From assembly GCA_024399615.1 (NCBI GenBank), contig JAKSNQ010000004.1, positions 1 to 51,916 of the forward strand: 51,916 nucleotides of DNA. The letters are read 5' to 3'. Origin of the DNA: Paludibacteraceae bacterium (lineage in GTDB: Bacteria; Bacteroidota; Bacteroidia; Bacteroidales; Paludibacteraceae). Shown here in pieces: positions 34,839 to 44,502 of the stretch. The notes under the pieces were generated by a model. The model was not told where the DNA came from and did no database searches. It saw only the letters and a list, made by a program, of their open reading frames with translations. Position 1 is the stretch's first letter; every line of letters begins with the position of its first letter. The translations under genes and the position numbers were made by a program.

Positions 34839-36857
34839 TTATTTCGTTGTCCAAATTTGGATTATTAGATCTTCCATCATGTAGATTTCGTTGAGAGATA
34901 TTCCAAGTTCCTTCAACATGTGGCGGAGCGGACGGAAATCCCTCATAAAATCAGATATATTGTTGTATAAAAACAAGCTCTTCTGGTAGTACTGAAACGC
35001 TTGCATTCGCTCTTTTTTAACAAAATAAACATGCCCAAAATTCATGTTATCCACAGCTGATAATGATTCCGTTTGACTCAGCTTATGGTAGAATTTTTCG
35101 GCCTCATCCATCTGCTCTGTCATAAAATGACACCATGCAATCTTTCGGATGACACGCGCGTTTTTCTCGTCTTCAAGATATAGGTGATAGAATTGCTGCA
35201 ACGCTTCGGCATAAAGTTCCATTTGTTCCAAACATACACCTTTCTCATAAATATATGCACTATTTCCAGGCGCAAGCGTCAATAATTGTTCGATAACTGG
35301 AATCGCATCTTCATAACGTCCTTCCTGCGAATAGCAATACTCCAATTGCCGCAAAGTCCATTCAGATGTTTCCACCCGCAAAATTGCGTCATAGACAATA
35401 GTTGCAGCCAAATACAACCCCTGCTTTTGCAGCGAAATGGCATAGCGTTTTTTCCACTCGATAGAAGGCTGAATCTCCACAACTTCGCGATATATATTGG
35501 CAGCGGCCTCATAGGCATGACATTGCAGGCACACATTGGCAGCTATACTCTTATCTGATGCAGTAGGATACAAAATCTTAAACAACTGAGTCGTATGGAT
35601 GTGCTTCAAACGTCGGAAAGGGTCAGTAACTGCCCACGGATTGAGGGTAAAAAAGCGATAGGCCTGCTTGACATAGTTATTGCAAAGCAGGGTTTCATGA
35701 TCATCTTCCGAAGACGTAAAAACCGGCACCATTTCCGGAGTGCCACCAGTCAAACCTCCCACTCCACCCAGAGTCGTGATGAAAGCATATCGGTCTGAGT
35801 CACATAAGTCCTCCATTGGCAGGTTGGAGAAAATACCGGCATGCTGTCTGATTTCCTCGGGTAGATAATCTTCTGCATAAGGCAACCACCAGCGGTATGG
35901 TTCGGCAAAGAAAGGCACGGTGTACATGCTGCGGAACATGCTGTAGTGCGTATCCATATGCAAATTATGCATCTTGACCAGATCCTCTTTATCAGCATCA
36001 AATGTAATGGCAAAATTATCCTGACATTGAGCCGCAAAATCATCCAATTTGTCCAACGACATGTCCTCCTGCGTGAGCGAGTTGATATCAGGCAAGATAT
36101 CCTTGAGCTGATTCATGACACTACGCTGCAGTTTATCATAGGCCTGACTGGTCCAGTTCACTCCCATCGTACGAAGGATGCAGGTCATAGCCGTACAAGC
36201 AAACACACGACCGTCCTCAAGGCTGATGAGATCCTGAAAAGCGTCATAGACAGCTGGGAAAAAGCGTAGCCGCTGATCGTACTCGATAAGCAACAACAAA
36301 ATGCTGACCCATGCGCGTTCCTTAATATTGTCGGCGCAGGAGGGATGCGCAGCCTCCATCAAACAAAGCAGGTTTTCGGGATTGAAGATGCGTAGCAGAT
36401 TGAGGGTGATGGCCGAAATACTCATCAAGGCTTCATCCTCCATCTCCGGATCGTGCATCCATATCTGGAATTGATTGCGGTCTGCCTCTTCCAATCGCGC
36501 TAACCAGTAGTACTCAAACGCCTTTTCGGGCGTGCAGCATTCTGCCAACGAAAGCGGCTTGGTGCTACGAATGACATCTATGCCCGATGACGAGTCTGTT
36601 CGCTTGCGCAAATACACCTCGTCCAGTAGGCGAAAAGCATCTGCTACCAGACCATTCAGCACCTCTTGACGACGTACATCATCATGGCCGGACAGGTAAT
36701 AGTCAGTAAGAAGACGATAGTTATCGTAAATCGACTGTAGCCTGTTACGCAATAGAATATCATCCAAATCGTTCACCCATGGGCGCAACATTGCCAACGC
36801 ATGACCCAGCATGCGACCCGACAAAGATTTAGCTATATTTTCATATAATGTGCGCAT
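34839..36857 (-). CDS. TPR-repeat protein of unknown function
   Basis: 672 residues with no signal peptide, so cytosolic. The C-terminal third (about 435-640) holds tetratricopeptide repeats, for example the units around AYEAAANIYREVVEIQP, RYEDAIPVIEQLLTLAPG and LYAEALQQFYHLYLE. The N-terminal two thirds are mostly helical and I do not recognise a family there. TPR proteins usually serve as scaffolds for protein partners. It lies 50 bases after the GT2 gene and 84 bases before the WYL gene in the same direction. Confidence 0.75.
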   Translation of the reverse strand: MRTLYENIAKSLSGRMLGHALAMLRPWVNDLDDILLRNRLQSIYDNYRLLTDYYLSGHDDVRRQEVLNGLVADAFRLLDEVYLRKRTDSSSGIDVIRSTKPLSLAECCTPEKAFEYYWLARLEEADRNQFQIWMHDPEMEDEALMSISAITLNLLRIFNPENLLCLMEAAHPSCADNIKERAWVSILLLLIEYDQRLRFFPAVYDAFQDLISLEDGRVFACTAMTCILRTMGVNWTSQAYDKLQRSVMNQLKDILPDINSLTQEDMSLDKLDDFAAQCQDNFAITFDADKEDLVKMHNLHMDTHYSMFRSMYTVPFFAEPYRWWLPYAEDYLPEEIRQHAGIFSNLPMEDLCDSDRYAFITTLGGVGGLTGGTPEMVPVFTSSEDDHETLLCNNYVKQAYRFFTLNPWAVTDPFRRLKHIHTTQLFKILYPTASDKSIAANVCLQCHAYEAAANIYREVVEIQPSIEWKKRYAISLQKQGLYLAATIVYDAILRVETSEWTLRQLEYCYSQEGRYEDAIPVIEQLLTLAPGNSAYIYEKGVCLEQMELYAEALQQFYHLYLEDEKNARVIRKIAWCHFMTEQMDEAEKFYHKLSQTESLSAVDNMNFGHVYFVKKERMQAFQYYQKSLFLYNNISDFMRDFRPLRHMLKELGISLNEIYMMEDLIIQIWTTK

Positions 36858-36907
36858 ATTTGGAAGAAACGAATGATGATTAGATAAGAACAGGAATCGA
36901 CCAGGTA

Positions 36908-37861
36908 TTAAAGTTCTTTCTCTATGAGGTAATGATTGCGCTCTTGCGAGTTACGAATGATGAGTTCACCCAGAAAACCACATAGGAACAACATACAACC
37001 CAGGTTCATTGCCAGAATAGCCACGTGGAAATATGGGTTGGTACCCAGCAACATGCCGGTACCATGGCTCAATAACACATGCAGTTTCATGCAGGCCACT
37101 ACGCTGATGGAAATGAATCCAATGATGAACGTGAGCGAACCTATTAGGCCAAAAAAGTGCATAGGTTGCTTGCCAAACTTGGACAAGAACCATAGCGTCA
37201 TTAGATCCAAATAACCATTCACAAAACGATTTAGACCAAATTTAGACACGCCAAACTCTCGCTTACGATGCTGCACCACCTTTTCGCCAATTTTAGTAAA
37301 GCCGGCATTCTTTGCCAGATATGGTATGTAGCGATGCATCTCGCCGAATACCTCGATATTCTTGATAACCTCTTTGCGATAAGCCTTGAGCCCACAGTTC
37401 ATGTCATGCAGTTGAATGCCCGTTACCCTGCGTGCTGTGGCATTAAACAATTTGGAAGGCAAATTCTTGGTCAATTTATTGTCATATCGTTTCTGTTTCC
37501 AACCACTCACCAAATCGTAGCCATCCTCGGTTATCATGCGGTACAGTTCTGGAATCTCATCCGGAGAATCCTGTAAATCGGCATCCATCGTGATAACAAC
37601 ATCACCCTCTGCTGCCTTGAAGCCACAATAGAGTGCCGGACTCTTGCCATAGTTATGACGAAACTTGATACCCTTCACCACAGCAGGATTCTGTTCCTTC
37701 AAATCTTCAATGACTTGCCATGAGTTATCGGTCGAACCATCATTGACAAACAACACTTCATAGCTAAAGTGATGTTCGGTCATAACCTTTTTAATCCACT
37801 CAAATAGGTGAGGAAGCGATTCTGCTTCGTTGAAAAGAGGTACAACAATAGAAATGTCCAT
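36908..37861 (-). CDS. GT2 glycosyltransferase (polyprenyl-phosphate sugar transferase type)
   Basis: Membrane-anchored family 2 glycosyltransferase, like dolichol-phosphate mannosyltransferase or GtrB. The N-terminus (ISIVVPLFNEAESL) and VNDGSTDNSW are typical. The metal site is D93/D95 in TMDADLQDSPDEI, and DMNCGLKAYRKEV is the acceptor-side motif. Two C-terminal membrane helices lie near 225-260 and 275-305. It likely transfers a sugar from a nucleotide donor to undecaprenyl phosphate for envelope glycans. The ATG at 37861 is chosen over an upstream start that would add residues not seen in the family. Only one base separates it from the DUF4199 stop, so they are coupled. Confidence 0.9.
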   Translation of the reverse strand: MDISIVVPLFNEAESLPHLFEWIKKVMTEHHFSYEVLFVNDGSTDNSWQVIEDLKEQNPAVVKGIKFRHNYGKSPALYCGFKAAEGDVVITMDADLQDSPDEIPELYRMITEDGYDLVSGWKQKRYDNKLTKNLPSKLFNATARRVTGIQLHDMNCGLKAYRKEVIKNIEVFGEMHRYIPYLAKNAGFTKIGEKVVQHRKREFGVSKFGLNRFVNGYLDLMTLWFLSKFGKQPMHFFGLIGSLTFIIGFISISVVACMKLHVLLSHGTGMLLGTNPYFHVAILAMNLGCMLFLCGFLGELIIRNSQERNHYLIEKEL

Positions 37862-37862
37862 A

Positions 37863-38426
37863 TTATTGATTGTTAAATTGATTATTATCAAAGAATTTAC
37901 GATTAAATCGACTGACAAATGGTGCCATTATCAACCCCAGAAAAGCACCCGACAAAATGTCTGCAAAGATTGAATAGACAGCAAAACGTATAGGTGTAAG
38001 CAAGGCACGTATGCTATGGAGCATAGCCTCATACACCTCTGTGTTAGGCACCTGAGCCTGCAACTCCGGCGTCGATGAGAAAATAGCATATACGCGTGAC
38101 AAATAGGTCGTATCAATCCATTGCAGATAAATAAAACGAATGAGCGCAGCCACAAGTGATGAGAAAACAAACAGCCATAAGATGTAACGATAGGCCTGTC
38201 CAAATGTGATTTGGTCTTTGCATTCGACATGCTTGTAGTGGTGCGCAAGGCGATACACTCCAAAGATGATATATATTTGGACGAAGAAACCTATCACGCC
38301 AAAAAACGGATGAGCTTCCTGTTGTGCCGACAACACAAAATTGGCGGCAAACCACACGCCCATGTCCAGTCCGCATTGCATCGCATGATGGATGGGAGAT
38401 GGTGTATTTGTTTCAGCTGTTGTCAT
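37863..38426 (-). CDS. DUF4199 family membrane protein
   Basis: 187-residue membrane protein with about four hydrophobic helices (near 20-37, 42-62, 80-105 and 140-170) and the basic C-terminal tail FNRKFFDNNQ. It matches the Bacteroidota DUF4199 family, commonly placed just before this type of GT2 gene. The function is unknown; the pairing suggests help with the lipid-linked sugar. It has its own promoter. Confidence 0.78.
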   Translation of the reverse strand: MTTAETNTPSPIHHAMQCGLDMGVWFAANFVLSAQQEAHPFFGVIGFFVQIYIIFGVYRLAHHYKHVECKDQITFGQAYRYILWLFVFSSLVAALIRFIYLQWIDTTYLSRVYAIFSSTPELQAQVPNTEVYEAMLHSIRALLTPIRFAVYSIFADILSGAFLGLIMAPFVSRFNRKFFDNNQFNNQ

Positions 38427-38475
38427 TTGTTGTCATATAAGTGGTGCAAACGTATGCACTGCTATTAAAAAAACG

Positions 38476-38507
38476 CAAAGGTACACTTTTTTTGCGATAT
38501 TTGCAAA
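38476..38507 (-). promoter_or_regulatory. Bacteroidota-type promoter for the DUF4199-GT2 unit
   Basis: On the minus strand, TACCTTTG at 38483-38476 and TTTG at 38507-38504, 20 bases apart. It is divergent from the Crp/Fnr gene promoter. Confidence 0.75.
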
Positions 38508-38532
38508 TAATATCACTTTTTTTTACGAAAAA

Positions 38533-38564
38533 TTTGGTTAATTCATAAAAAAGTAGTAATTTTG
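38533..38564 (+). promoter_or_regulatory. Bacteroidota-type promoter for the Crp/Fnr gene
   Basis: TTTG at 38533-38536 and TAATTTTG at 38557-38564, spaced by 20 bases. The start codon is 51 bases further on. Confidence 0.72.
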
Positions 38565-38615
38565 CAAAGTTTAGGTTACATACGCATAATTGGTATTAGT
38601 TTTTAGCGTACGTTT

Positions 38616-39320
38616 ATGACAGAATTTTATCAGGAATTGGAGCAAAAACAACTGGCAAACATGAATCCGATTTGGGGTCTGCTCTCCTACGAAGAGAAGG
38701 AGTTTGTATACCACAATTTGGAAAAATGCGTGTATGAAAAAAACGAGATTATACACCATGAAGGTGATCAACCTACCCATATCATGATGCTGGTGAGCGG
38801 CAAGCTCAAAGTGTATAAAGAAGGTGTTGGCATGAAGGCTCAGATTATCCGAATGCTCAAACCTTACGATTTCTTTGCCTATAGGGCTGTGATAGCAGGC
38901 GAGACCTATAACACGACCGTGAGCGCATTCGAGGAATCTATGGTTTACAAGATCAAAAAGGAAGCGTTTCTGCACATTGTACAGCACAACCTGCAGTTCT
39001 GCTACCAGATGATGGTGCTAATGGCACAAGACTTGGGTAACTCTGACTCTAAGATGGTGAACTTAACGCAGAAACACATACGTGGCCGTTTGGCAGAAGC
39101 GATTCTCAGTCTGAAAGAAAACTATGGTTACGACGAAGATGGCGCAACATTAGCCATGTACATGTCGCGCGAAGACCTGGCCAACCTGTCAAACATGACC
39201 ACAGCCAATGCCATCCGCACATTATCTACATTTGCAATGGACGGAATCGTGACTGTGGACGGACGAAAAATCAAAATTTTGGACGAAGACGAACTGATAC
39301 GAATCAGCAGATTGGGTTAA
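38616..39320 (+). CDS. Crp/Fnr family transcriptional regulator
   Basis: 234-residue regulator with an N-terminal cyclic-nucleotide-binding-like beta roll (about 15-130, with IIHHEGDQPTHIMMLVSGKLKVY) and a C-terminal Crp-type winged helix (about 155-225). The recognition segment is MSREDLANLSNMTTANAIRTL. No cysteine cluster of the Fnr type is present at the N-terminus, and the canonical cAMP-binding Arg/Ser pair is not obvious, so the effector is unknown. It is monocistronic, between its own promoter and terminator, and divergent from DUF4199-GT2. Confidence 0.9.
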   Translation: MTEFYQELEQKQLANMNPIWGLLSYEEKEFVYHNLEKCVYEKNEIIHHEGDQPTHIMMLVSGKLKVYKEGVGMKAQIIRMLKPYDFFAYRAVIAGETYNTTVSAFEESMVYKIKKEAFLHIVQHNLQFCYQMMVLMAQDLGNSDSKMVNLTQKHIRGRLAEAILSLKENYGYDEDGATLAMYMSREDLANLSNMTTANAIRTLSTFAMDGIVTVDGRKIKILDEDELIRISRLG

Positions 39321-39344
39321 CATTTCTTCAAAACACATCCCAAC

Positions 39345-39376
39345 AAAAATGGCTTGCCAGTCGGTAAGCCATTTTT
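39345..39376 (+). terminator. Rho-independent terminator of the Crp/Fnr gene
   Basis: A stem of about 14 base pairs (39345-39358 with 39363-39376) with an AGTC loop, starting in A and ending in a run of T. Confidence 0.85.
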
Positions 39377-39421
39377 TGTCACATTAAATCTTTTTATCAA
39401 CGGAAAGAATGCCTATCATGT

Positions 39422-39451
39422 AAAACAACCGCTCAAAAGAGCTGCAGTTTT
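39422..39451 (-). terminator. Possible terminator of the rimP-nusA-infB operon
   Basis: AAAAC/GTTTT and GCTC/GAGC pair around an internal mismatch (39422-39451). It lies 36 bases past the infB stop. The stem is weak, so this is a low-confidence call. Confidence 0.3.
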
Positions 39452-39486
39452 TAAGAGTATCCGTCCGTCATGATGAAGAGCGAGTA

Positions 39487-42216
39487 TTACAACTCGCGCT
39501 TCACCTCAATAGTCTCGAACGACTCAATGATATCATGTTCAATCAGATCGTTGTATGAGCGGATATTCAAACCACACTCCTGATTGGTTGCCATTTCCTT
39601 GACATCATCCTTCTCGTGTTTGAGAGATGCCAACTCACCCGTATAGATAACAATACCATCACGAATGACACGCACCTTGTTGGTACGCTTGATTTTACCC
39701 TCACGCACGATACAGCCGGCAATGGTACCAACCTTGGAAATACGGAAAGTTTGCAACACCTCGAGAGTTGCTGTAACCTCTTCCTTCAACTCTGGCGACA
39801 ACATACCTGCCATAGCGGCCTTGACCTCCTCGATTGCATCGTAGATGATGGAGTAGATACGTATATCCACCTCTTCATTCTCTGCCATCTTCTTGGCACT
39901 ACCGGTAGGACGCACGTTGAAACCGATAATAATTGCATTGGAAGCAGCTGCGAGCATAACGTCCGAATCTGAGATTGCACCTACAGCCTTGTGGACCACA
40001 TTAATCTGGATATTTTCGGTAGAGAGCTTGATCATCGAGTCGGCAATTGCTTCGGTAGAGCCGTCCACATCGGCCTTGATAATAAGGTTGAGCTCCTTGA
40101 AGTCGCCGATAGCCAAACGACGTCCAATCTCCTCCAAACCAACGTGTTTTTTTGTACGAATAGACTGTTCACGTTGCAACTGTTCGCGCTTAGCAGCAAT
40201 ATCTTTTGCCTCCTGTTCTGTAGGAATTACATTAAACTCGTCACCTGCTTGTGGTGCGCCATTCAGACCAAGAATAACCGCAGGTTCGCCCGGCAAAGCC
40301 TGTTGGATACGTTGTCCACGCTCGTTGAACATGGCCTTAATCTTACCATGAGATGTTCCGGCCAGCACGATATCACCCATCTTGAGCGTACCATCGCTTA
40401 CCAATACGGTTGCCACATAACCACGACCCTTGTCCAATGAAGACTCGATGATAGAACCCTTGGCACGGCACTTAGGATTGGCCTTTAGATCGAGCATTTC
40501 GGCCTCGAGAAGCACCTTGTCCAACAACTCACGAACGCCTTCGCCTTTCTTCGCTGAGATATCCTGGCTTTGATACTTACCACCCCACTCCTCTACAAGC
40601 AGATTCATGGTAGCCAATTCCTCCTTAATCTTATCCGGATTAGCACCCGGTTTGTCGCACTTGTTAATAGCGAAGACCATAGGTACACCGGCAGCCTGAG
40701 CATGCGAGATAGCCTCACGTGTTTGAGGCATCACGCCGTCGTCGGCAGCCACGATGATGATGGCTATATCCGTCACTTGAGCACCACGGGCACGCATGGC
40801 GGTGAAAGCTTCGTGACCAGGAGTATCAAGGAATGTGATTTTTTGGCCGCTGTTGAGCGTTACATTGTATGCACCGATGTGCTGGGTGATACCACCGGCC
40901 TCACCCGCAATAACATTAGTATTGCGGATATGGTCCAAAAGTGACGTTTTACCATGGTCTACGTGACCCATGACTGTCACAATCGGAGCACGTGGTTCCA
41001 GATCCTCGTCGCTGAACTCGTCAGCATCGTCGCTTATCTGCTCCACCACCTTGGCGCTTACATATTCGGTAGAGAAACCAAACTCCTCAGCCACGATATT
41101 GATGGTCTCGGCGTCCAAACGCTGGTTGATGCTGACCATCATACCCAGCGACATACAGGTACCGATAATCTTCGTCACAGGCAGGTTCATCATCACAGCC
41201 AAATCGTTAGCGGTCACGAACTCGGTAAGTTTCAGCACTTTGGATTGTGCTGCCTCTTCTGCTCGCTCCTCCTCCTGACGGTTACGAATTTGCTCACGTT
41301 TCTCCTTACGATACTTGGCAGCATTGTTCTTGCCATGACCACCCTGCAAACGAGCAATCGTATCCTTGATTTGCTTTTGTACCTCCTCGTCGTCCACTTC
41401 TACGCGCACGCCGCCTTTCTTCTGAGGCTTACCTTTTTGGTTCTTTGAGTTATTATTCTTCTGGTTCTTAACGTCATTGACGTCCACTTTGCCCTGCTTG
41501 ATGCGCTCACGCTTACGTTTTTCGCCGTCTTGCGAACCGCCGTTGCCGCCGTTTTTGTTGTTATTGTTGTTTTGTTTTCTCTGTGCTTCAGCCTGACGAC
41601 GTTCTTCGCGCTCTTTTTTCTTCTCCTCCTTGGTCTTTGACTTGGGGTGAGTCGATTGGTTGAGCGAATCCAGGTCAATCTTGCCTACTACAACCGGCAC
41701 TTTCTTGAGTTGTGGTTTTCCCAGCGTGAACACATCCGTTTTGGTTGCCGCCTGAGGCTGTGTCTTCTCTACAGTTTTGGCTACGGTATCAGCCGCTTTG
41801 GCTGCAGCTGCTTTGGCTGCCAATTCCTGAGCAGCTTTAGCTTCGGCTTTGGCCTTCGCTTCTGCAGCTTGGGCTGCCGCCTGCGCCTCTTTCGCGGCTT
41901 TATCCGCTGCCGGATCCGGCAGGTCAATCTTGCCTACCACCTTAGGCTGCTGAACCTGAGACTTCTCCTTGCTCTCCGGAGCGATAGACATCGTTTTGGG
42001 AATTTCACGTTCCTGACGCTCTTGTGCGAGACGCTCGGCCTCCAGCTTGAGGGCCATATCTTTGTTGAAAGCCTTAGCAAGGTCAAGATAGAGTTCGTCA
42101 TCGATGCGAACATTGGGGTCGGCCTGAATGTCCTTACCCTGTTTGCTCGCATATTCGATGGCGGTTGCCATACCTATATTCAGTTCCTTACAAGCTTTGA
42201 TTAGTTTTATTGCCAT
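39487..42216 (-). CDS. infB: Translation initiation factor IF-2
   Basis: GTPase that places initiator tRNA on the ribosome. A long, low-complexity N-terminal region (about 1-330) rich in Ala, Lys, Glu, Gln and Asn is followed by the GTPase domain. G1 is GHVDHGKT (417-424), then the DTPGHEAF G3 and NKCD G4 motifs. The C-terminal domains (about 590-909) end normally. The length of 909 residues is usual for Bacteroidota, whose IF-2 has a long variable N-terminus. It is the last gene of the rimP-nusA-infB operon, 129 bases after nusA. Confidence 0.97.
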   Translation of the reverse strand: MAIKLIKACKELNIGMATAIEYASKQGKDIQADPNVRIDDELYLDLAKAFNKDMALKLEAERLAQERQEREIPKTMSIAPESKEKSQVQQPKVVGKIDLPDPAADKAAKEAQAAAQAAEAKAKAEAKAAQELAAKAAAAKAADTVAKTVEKTQPQAATKTDVFTLGKPQLKKVPVVVGKIDLDSLNQSTHPKSKTKEEKKKEREERRQAEAQRKQNNNNNKNGGNGGSQDGEKRKRERIKQGKVDVNDVKNQKNNNSKNQKGKPQKKGGVRVEVDDEEVQKQIKDTIARLQGGHGKNNAAKYRKEKREQIRNRQEEERAEEAAQSKVLKLTEFVTANDLAVMMNLPVTKIIGTCMSLGMMVSINQRLDAETINIVAEEFGFSTEYVSAKVVEQISDDADEFSDEDLEPRAPIVTVMGHVDHGKTSLLDHIRNTNVIAGEAGGITQHIGAYNVTLNSGQKITFLDTPGHEAFTAMRARGAQVTDIAIIIVAADDGVMPQTREAISHAQAAGVPMVFAINKCDKPGANPDKIKEELATMNLLVEEWGGKYQSQDISAKKGEGVRELLDKVLLEAEMLDLKANPKCRAKGSIIESSLDKGRGYVATVLVSDGTLKMGDIVLAGTSHGKIKAMFNERGQRIQQALPGEPAVILGLNGAPQAGDEFNVIPTEQEAKDIAAKREQLQREQSIRTKKHVGLEEIGRRLAIGDFKELNLIIKADVDGSTEAIADSMIKLSTENIQINVVHKAVGAISDSDVMLAAASNAIIIGFNVRPTGSAKKMAENEEVDIRIYSIIYDAIEEVKAAMAGMLSPELKEEVTATLEVLQTFRISKVGTIAGCIVREGKIKRTNKVRVIRDGIVIYTGELASLKHEKDDVKEMATNQECGLNIRSYNDLIEHDIIESFETIEVKREL

Positions 42217-42271
42217 GCGATGTTTTTTATTAGTACCCCAAAAGGGATAAATTTAACTTATATTTGACACG

Positions 42272-42347
42272 GGCCTATGGCCTGAAAGATGCTCCCCATA
42301 TCAGGAGCGAAAGTTGGCCTGTCGGCCAGATAATCGCATGGGCGATT
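42272..42347 (-). promoter_or_regulatory. Hairpin-rich nusA-infB spacer
   Basis: Four small inverted repeats lie in a row: GGCC pairs at 42272-42275/42279-42282, GCTCC/GGAGC at 42291-42295/42304-42308, TGGCC/GGCCA at 42315-42319/42324-42328, and AATCGC/GCGATT at 42332-42337/42342-42347. The last overlaps the nusA stop codon. They may set expression of infB or mark a processing site. Confidence 0.4.
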
Positions 42348-43605
42348 ACTCATCAAACTCGGCTTGCAGAACTGACAGAACATCCTGAATGGTTTCTTCC
42401 TCCAGGTCGGTACGTGTTGCCAATTCCTCTGCGCTGCATGCCAATACGGCACGAGCGGTATCGAGACCGATATTCTTCAACGCATCGATAACCCATTGAT
42501 CGATTTCGTCGTTGAACTCATCCAAATAGATATCATCCAGATCATCGTTGTCCATCTCACGGAACACATCGATCTGATAGCCGGTCAGCATACATGCCAA
42601 TTTGATATTGAAGCCACCCTTACCGATAGCGAGCGACACTTCCTCTGGACGCAGATAAACGTTAGCTTTCTTCTCTTCCTCATTGATCTCCATAGATGAG
42701 ATACGTGCAGGAGCCAAAGCACGCTGAATGTACAGGTTGATATTGGGGGTATAGTTGATAACGTCGATATTTTCGTTGCGCAACTCGCGAACGATACCAT
42801 GAATACGAGCGCCCTTGATACCTACGCATGCACCTACAGGATCGATATGATCATCCAGAGAATGAACAGCCACCTTGGCACGCTCGCCCGGAATGCGGGC
42901 GATATTCTTGATGGTGATGATGCCGTCGTGTACCTCAGGGATTTCCTGCTCAAACAGGCGTTGAAGGAAAAGTGGAGACGTACGGCTGAGGATAATCTTT
43001 GGATTCTGATTCTTATTATCCACTTGTACGACTACGCCACGAACGCTGTCGCCCTTGCGATAATAGTCTGATGGAATCTGGTTCTGTTTGGGCAGATACA
43101 ATTCGTTACCCTCCTCGTCAAGGAGCAGCATCTCGCGCTTCCATACCTGATACAACTCTCCGGATACGACATGACCAAGCATGTCTGAATAACGCAGATA
43201 CAGGTTTTCTTTCTGCAACTCCAAAATCTTGGATGCCAAGGTCTGACGCAAGTTCAAAATCATACGACGGCCAAAGGAAGAAAACTCTACTTTATCTGTA
43301 AAATCTTCACCTATTTCGCACTCAGGATCGACTGCACGAGCGTCTGAGATCGCGATTTGACGTGTCTCATCGGCTACATCGTCATCCTCCATAATCAGAC
43401 GGTTACGATAAATCTCCAAGTCGCCCTTCACGGGATTGATGATCACATCGTAGTTGGCGTCGGTACCATACATTTTTGCGATTACATTACGGAACGACTC
43501 CTCCAGCACGTTGATAAACGTTTGGTGGTCGATACCCTTCAGTTCTTTGAAATCAGAAAAAATCTCAATCAGATTTACTGGTTCTTCTTGTTTCTTTGTT
43601 GCCAT
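42346..43605 (-). CDS. nusA: Transcription elongation/termination factor NusA
   Basis: RNA polymerase-binding factor for pausing, termination and antitermination. An N-terminal polymerase-binding domain (about 1-130) is followed by an S1 RNA-binding domain (about 140-210, around GDSVRGVVVQVDNKN) and KH domains (about 230-345, with GACVGIKGARI and IGKGGFNIKLA). A short acidic helical C-terminus ends the protein. Length 419 fits Bacteroidota NusA, which lacks the long repeats of E. coli. It lies 118 bases after rimP in the conserved operon. Confidence 0.96.
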   Translation of the reverse strand: MATKKQEEPVNLIEIFSDFKELKGIDHQTFINVLEESFRNVIAKMYGTDANYDVIINPVKGDLEIYRNRLIMEDDDVADETRQIAISDARAVDPECEIGEDFTDKVEFSSFGRRMILNLRQTLASKILELQKENLYLRYSDMLGHVVSGELYQVWKREMLLLDEEGNELYLPKQNQIPSDYYRKGDSVRGVVVQVDNKNQNPKIILSRTSPLFLQRLFEQEIPEVHDGIITIKNIARIPGERAKVAVHSLDDHIDPVGACVGIKGARIHGIVRELRNENIDVINYTPNINLYIQRALAPARISSMEINEEEKKANVYLRPEEVSLAIGKGGFNIKLACMLTGYQIDVFREMDNDDLDDIYLDEFNDEIDQWVIDALKNIGLDTARAVLACSAEELATRTDLEEETIQDVLSVLQAEFDE

Positions 43606-43723
43606 TATTTTGTATTTTTATTAAATTCAGTTAATGAATGTTCTGCCGAATGCTTGCTATGGTAATGAGACACATTTATGATAGCAAAAACAATCTCCTC
43701 GTGAGGAATTCAGAACCATCCCC

Positions 43724-44188
43724 TTATACTTTCAGGTCGTATTTGCAATATTTCACATCGTCAAATCCAAAACGAAGTTGCTGCAGTTCCTTATGCTTTT
43801 TTTTGTCCCCCTCGTTTTTGACCATCACTTCCGTCTCCACCTCAAAATCCTCATCACCTACATCTGTTAGTACGCCATGCAATTTCCGTCCATCTTTGGT
43901 CAGCAGTTCCACTTCGTTGCCCAAATTTTTATGGTACTGCATGGGAGTTTTGAATGGGTCAGTTATAGACACGCTGCCTACCTCCAGCTCATAGTCCTCG
44001 GCTTCGCGATCCAAATGATCTTGCACATAGTGGCTGAGTTCTACACAGAAGTCTACATCCACGCCGTCGAACGAATCAATTTCCACCAGGATACGATTGT
44101 CCGGCGAAACCGAGCAGGTTATCAGCTCGTAGTTTTTACCCTCCAAATAGGGCTTAACGATGTCTGCTACAATGGTTGGTTGAATCAT
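43724..44188 (-). CDS. rimP: Ribosome maturation factor RimP
   Basis: Needed for 30S subunit assembly. Family features are the N-terminal alpha/beta domain with VEIDSFDGVDVDFCVELS and LDREAEDYELEVGSVSI, followed by the small C-terminal barrel with GRKLHGVLTDVGDEDFEVE. The ATG at 44188 (MIQPT) is preferred over 44203, because related proteins begin this way. It has 154 residues and is the first gene of the rimP-nusA-infB operon. Confidence 0.94.
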   Translation of the reverse strand: MIQPTIVADIVKPYLEGKNYELITCSVSPDNRILVEIDSFDGVDVDFCVELSHYVQDHLDREAEDYELEVGSVSITDPFKTPMQYHKNLGNEVELLTKDGRKLHGVLTDVGDEDFEVETEVMVKNEGDKKKHKELQQLRFGFDDVKYCKYDLKV

Positions 44189-44280
44189 AATAATTGGACT
44201 CATCAGGGAGTTCTTTCAGCCGGCTTTTTCTTCCTTGATTAGTGCCGAAATCATACTCCGTTAGACATTTAATTACTGAA

Positions 44281-44309
44281 AGAAGGGAACCACTTTCGGG
44301 TCCCCTTCT
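44281..44309 (-). promoter_or_regulatory. 5' hairpin in the rimP operon leader
   Basis: An 11-base-pair stem (44281-44291 with 44299-44309, one G-T pair) with a seven-base loop lies at the very start of the predicted transcript. There is no T-run after it, so it is more likely a stabilising or control element than a terminator. Confidence 0.45.
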
Positions 44310-44320
44310 CATTTCGTTTG

Positions 44321-44352
44321 CAAAATTACAATAAATTATTGAATTATGCAAA
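44321..44352 (-). promoter_or_regulatory. Bacteroidota-type promoter for rimP-nusA-infB
   Basis: On the minus strand, TAATTTTG at 44328-44321 and TTTG at 44352-44349, spaced by 20 bases. The leader to the rimP ATG is about 125 bases. The remaining stretch, 44353-44502, holds nothing I can name. Confidence 0.72.
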
Positions 44353-44502
44353 TATTATCGTCATTTTTTTGCAAAAAAGTGTATTTTTCCGTATTTTGGA
44401 TGAAAATCAGGTGCATAAATGCCTGTTTTCACTCATACTGGACTGCTTTTTCGAACAATTTAACGATAGCGTACATGAGCTTTTTGGTGTATGCAAGCGA
44501 GA

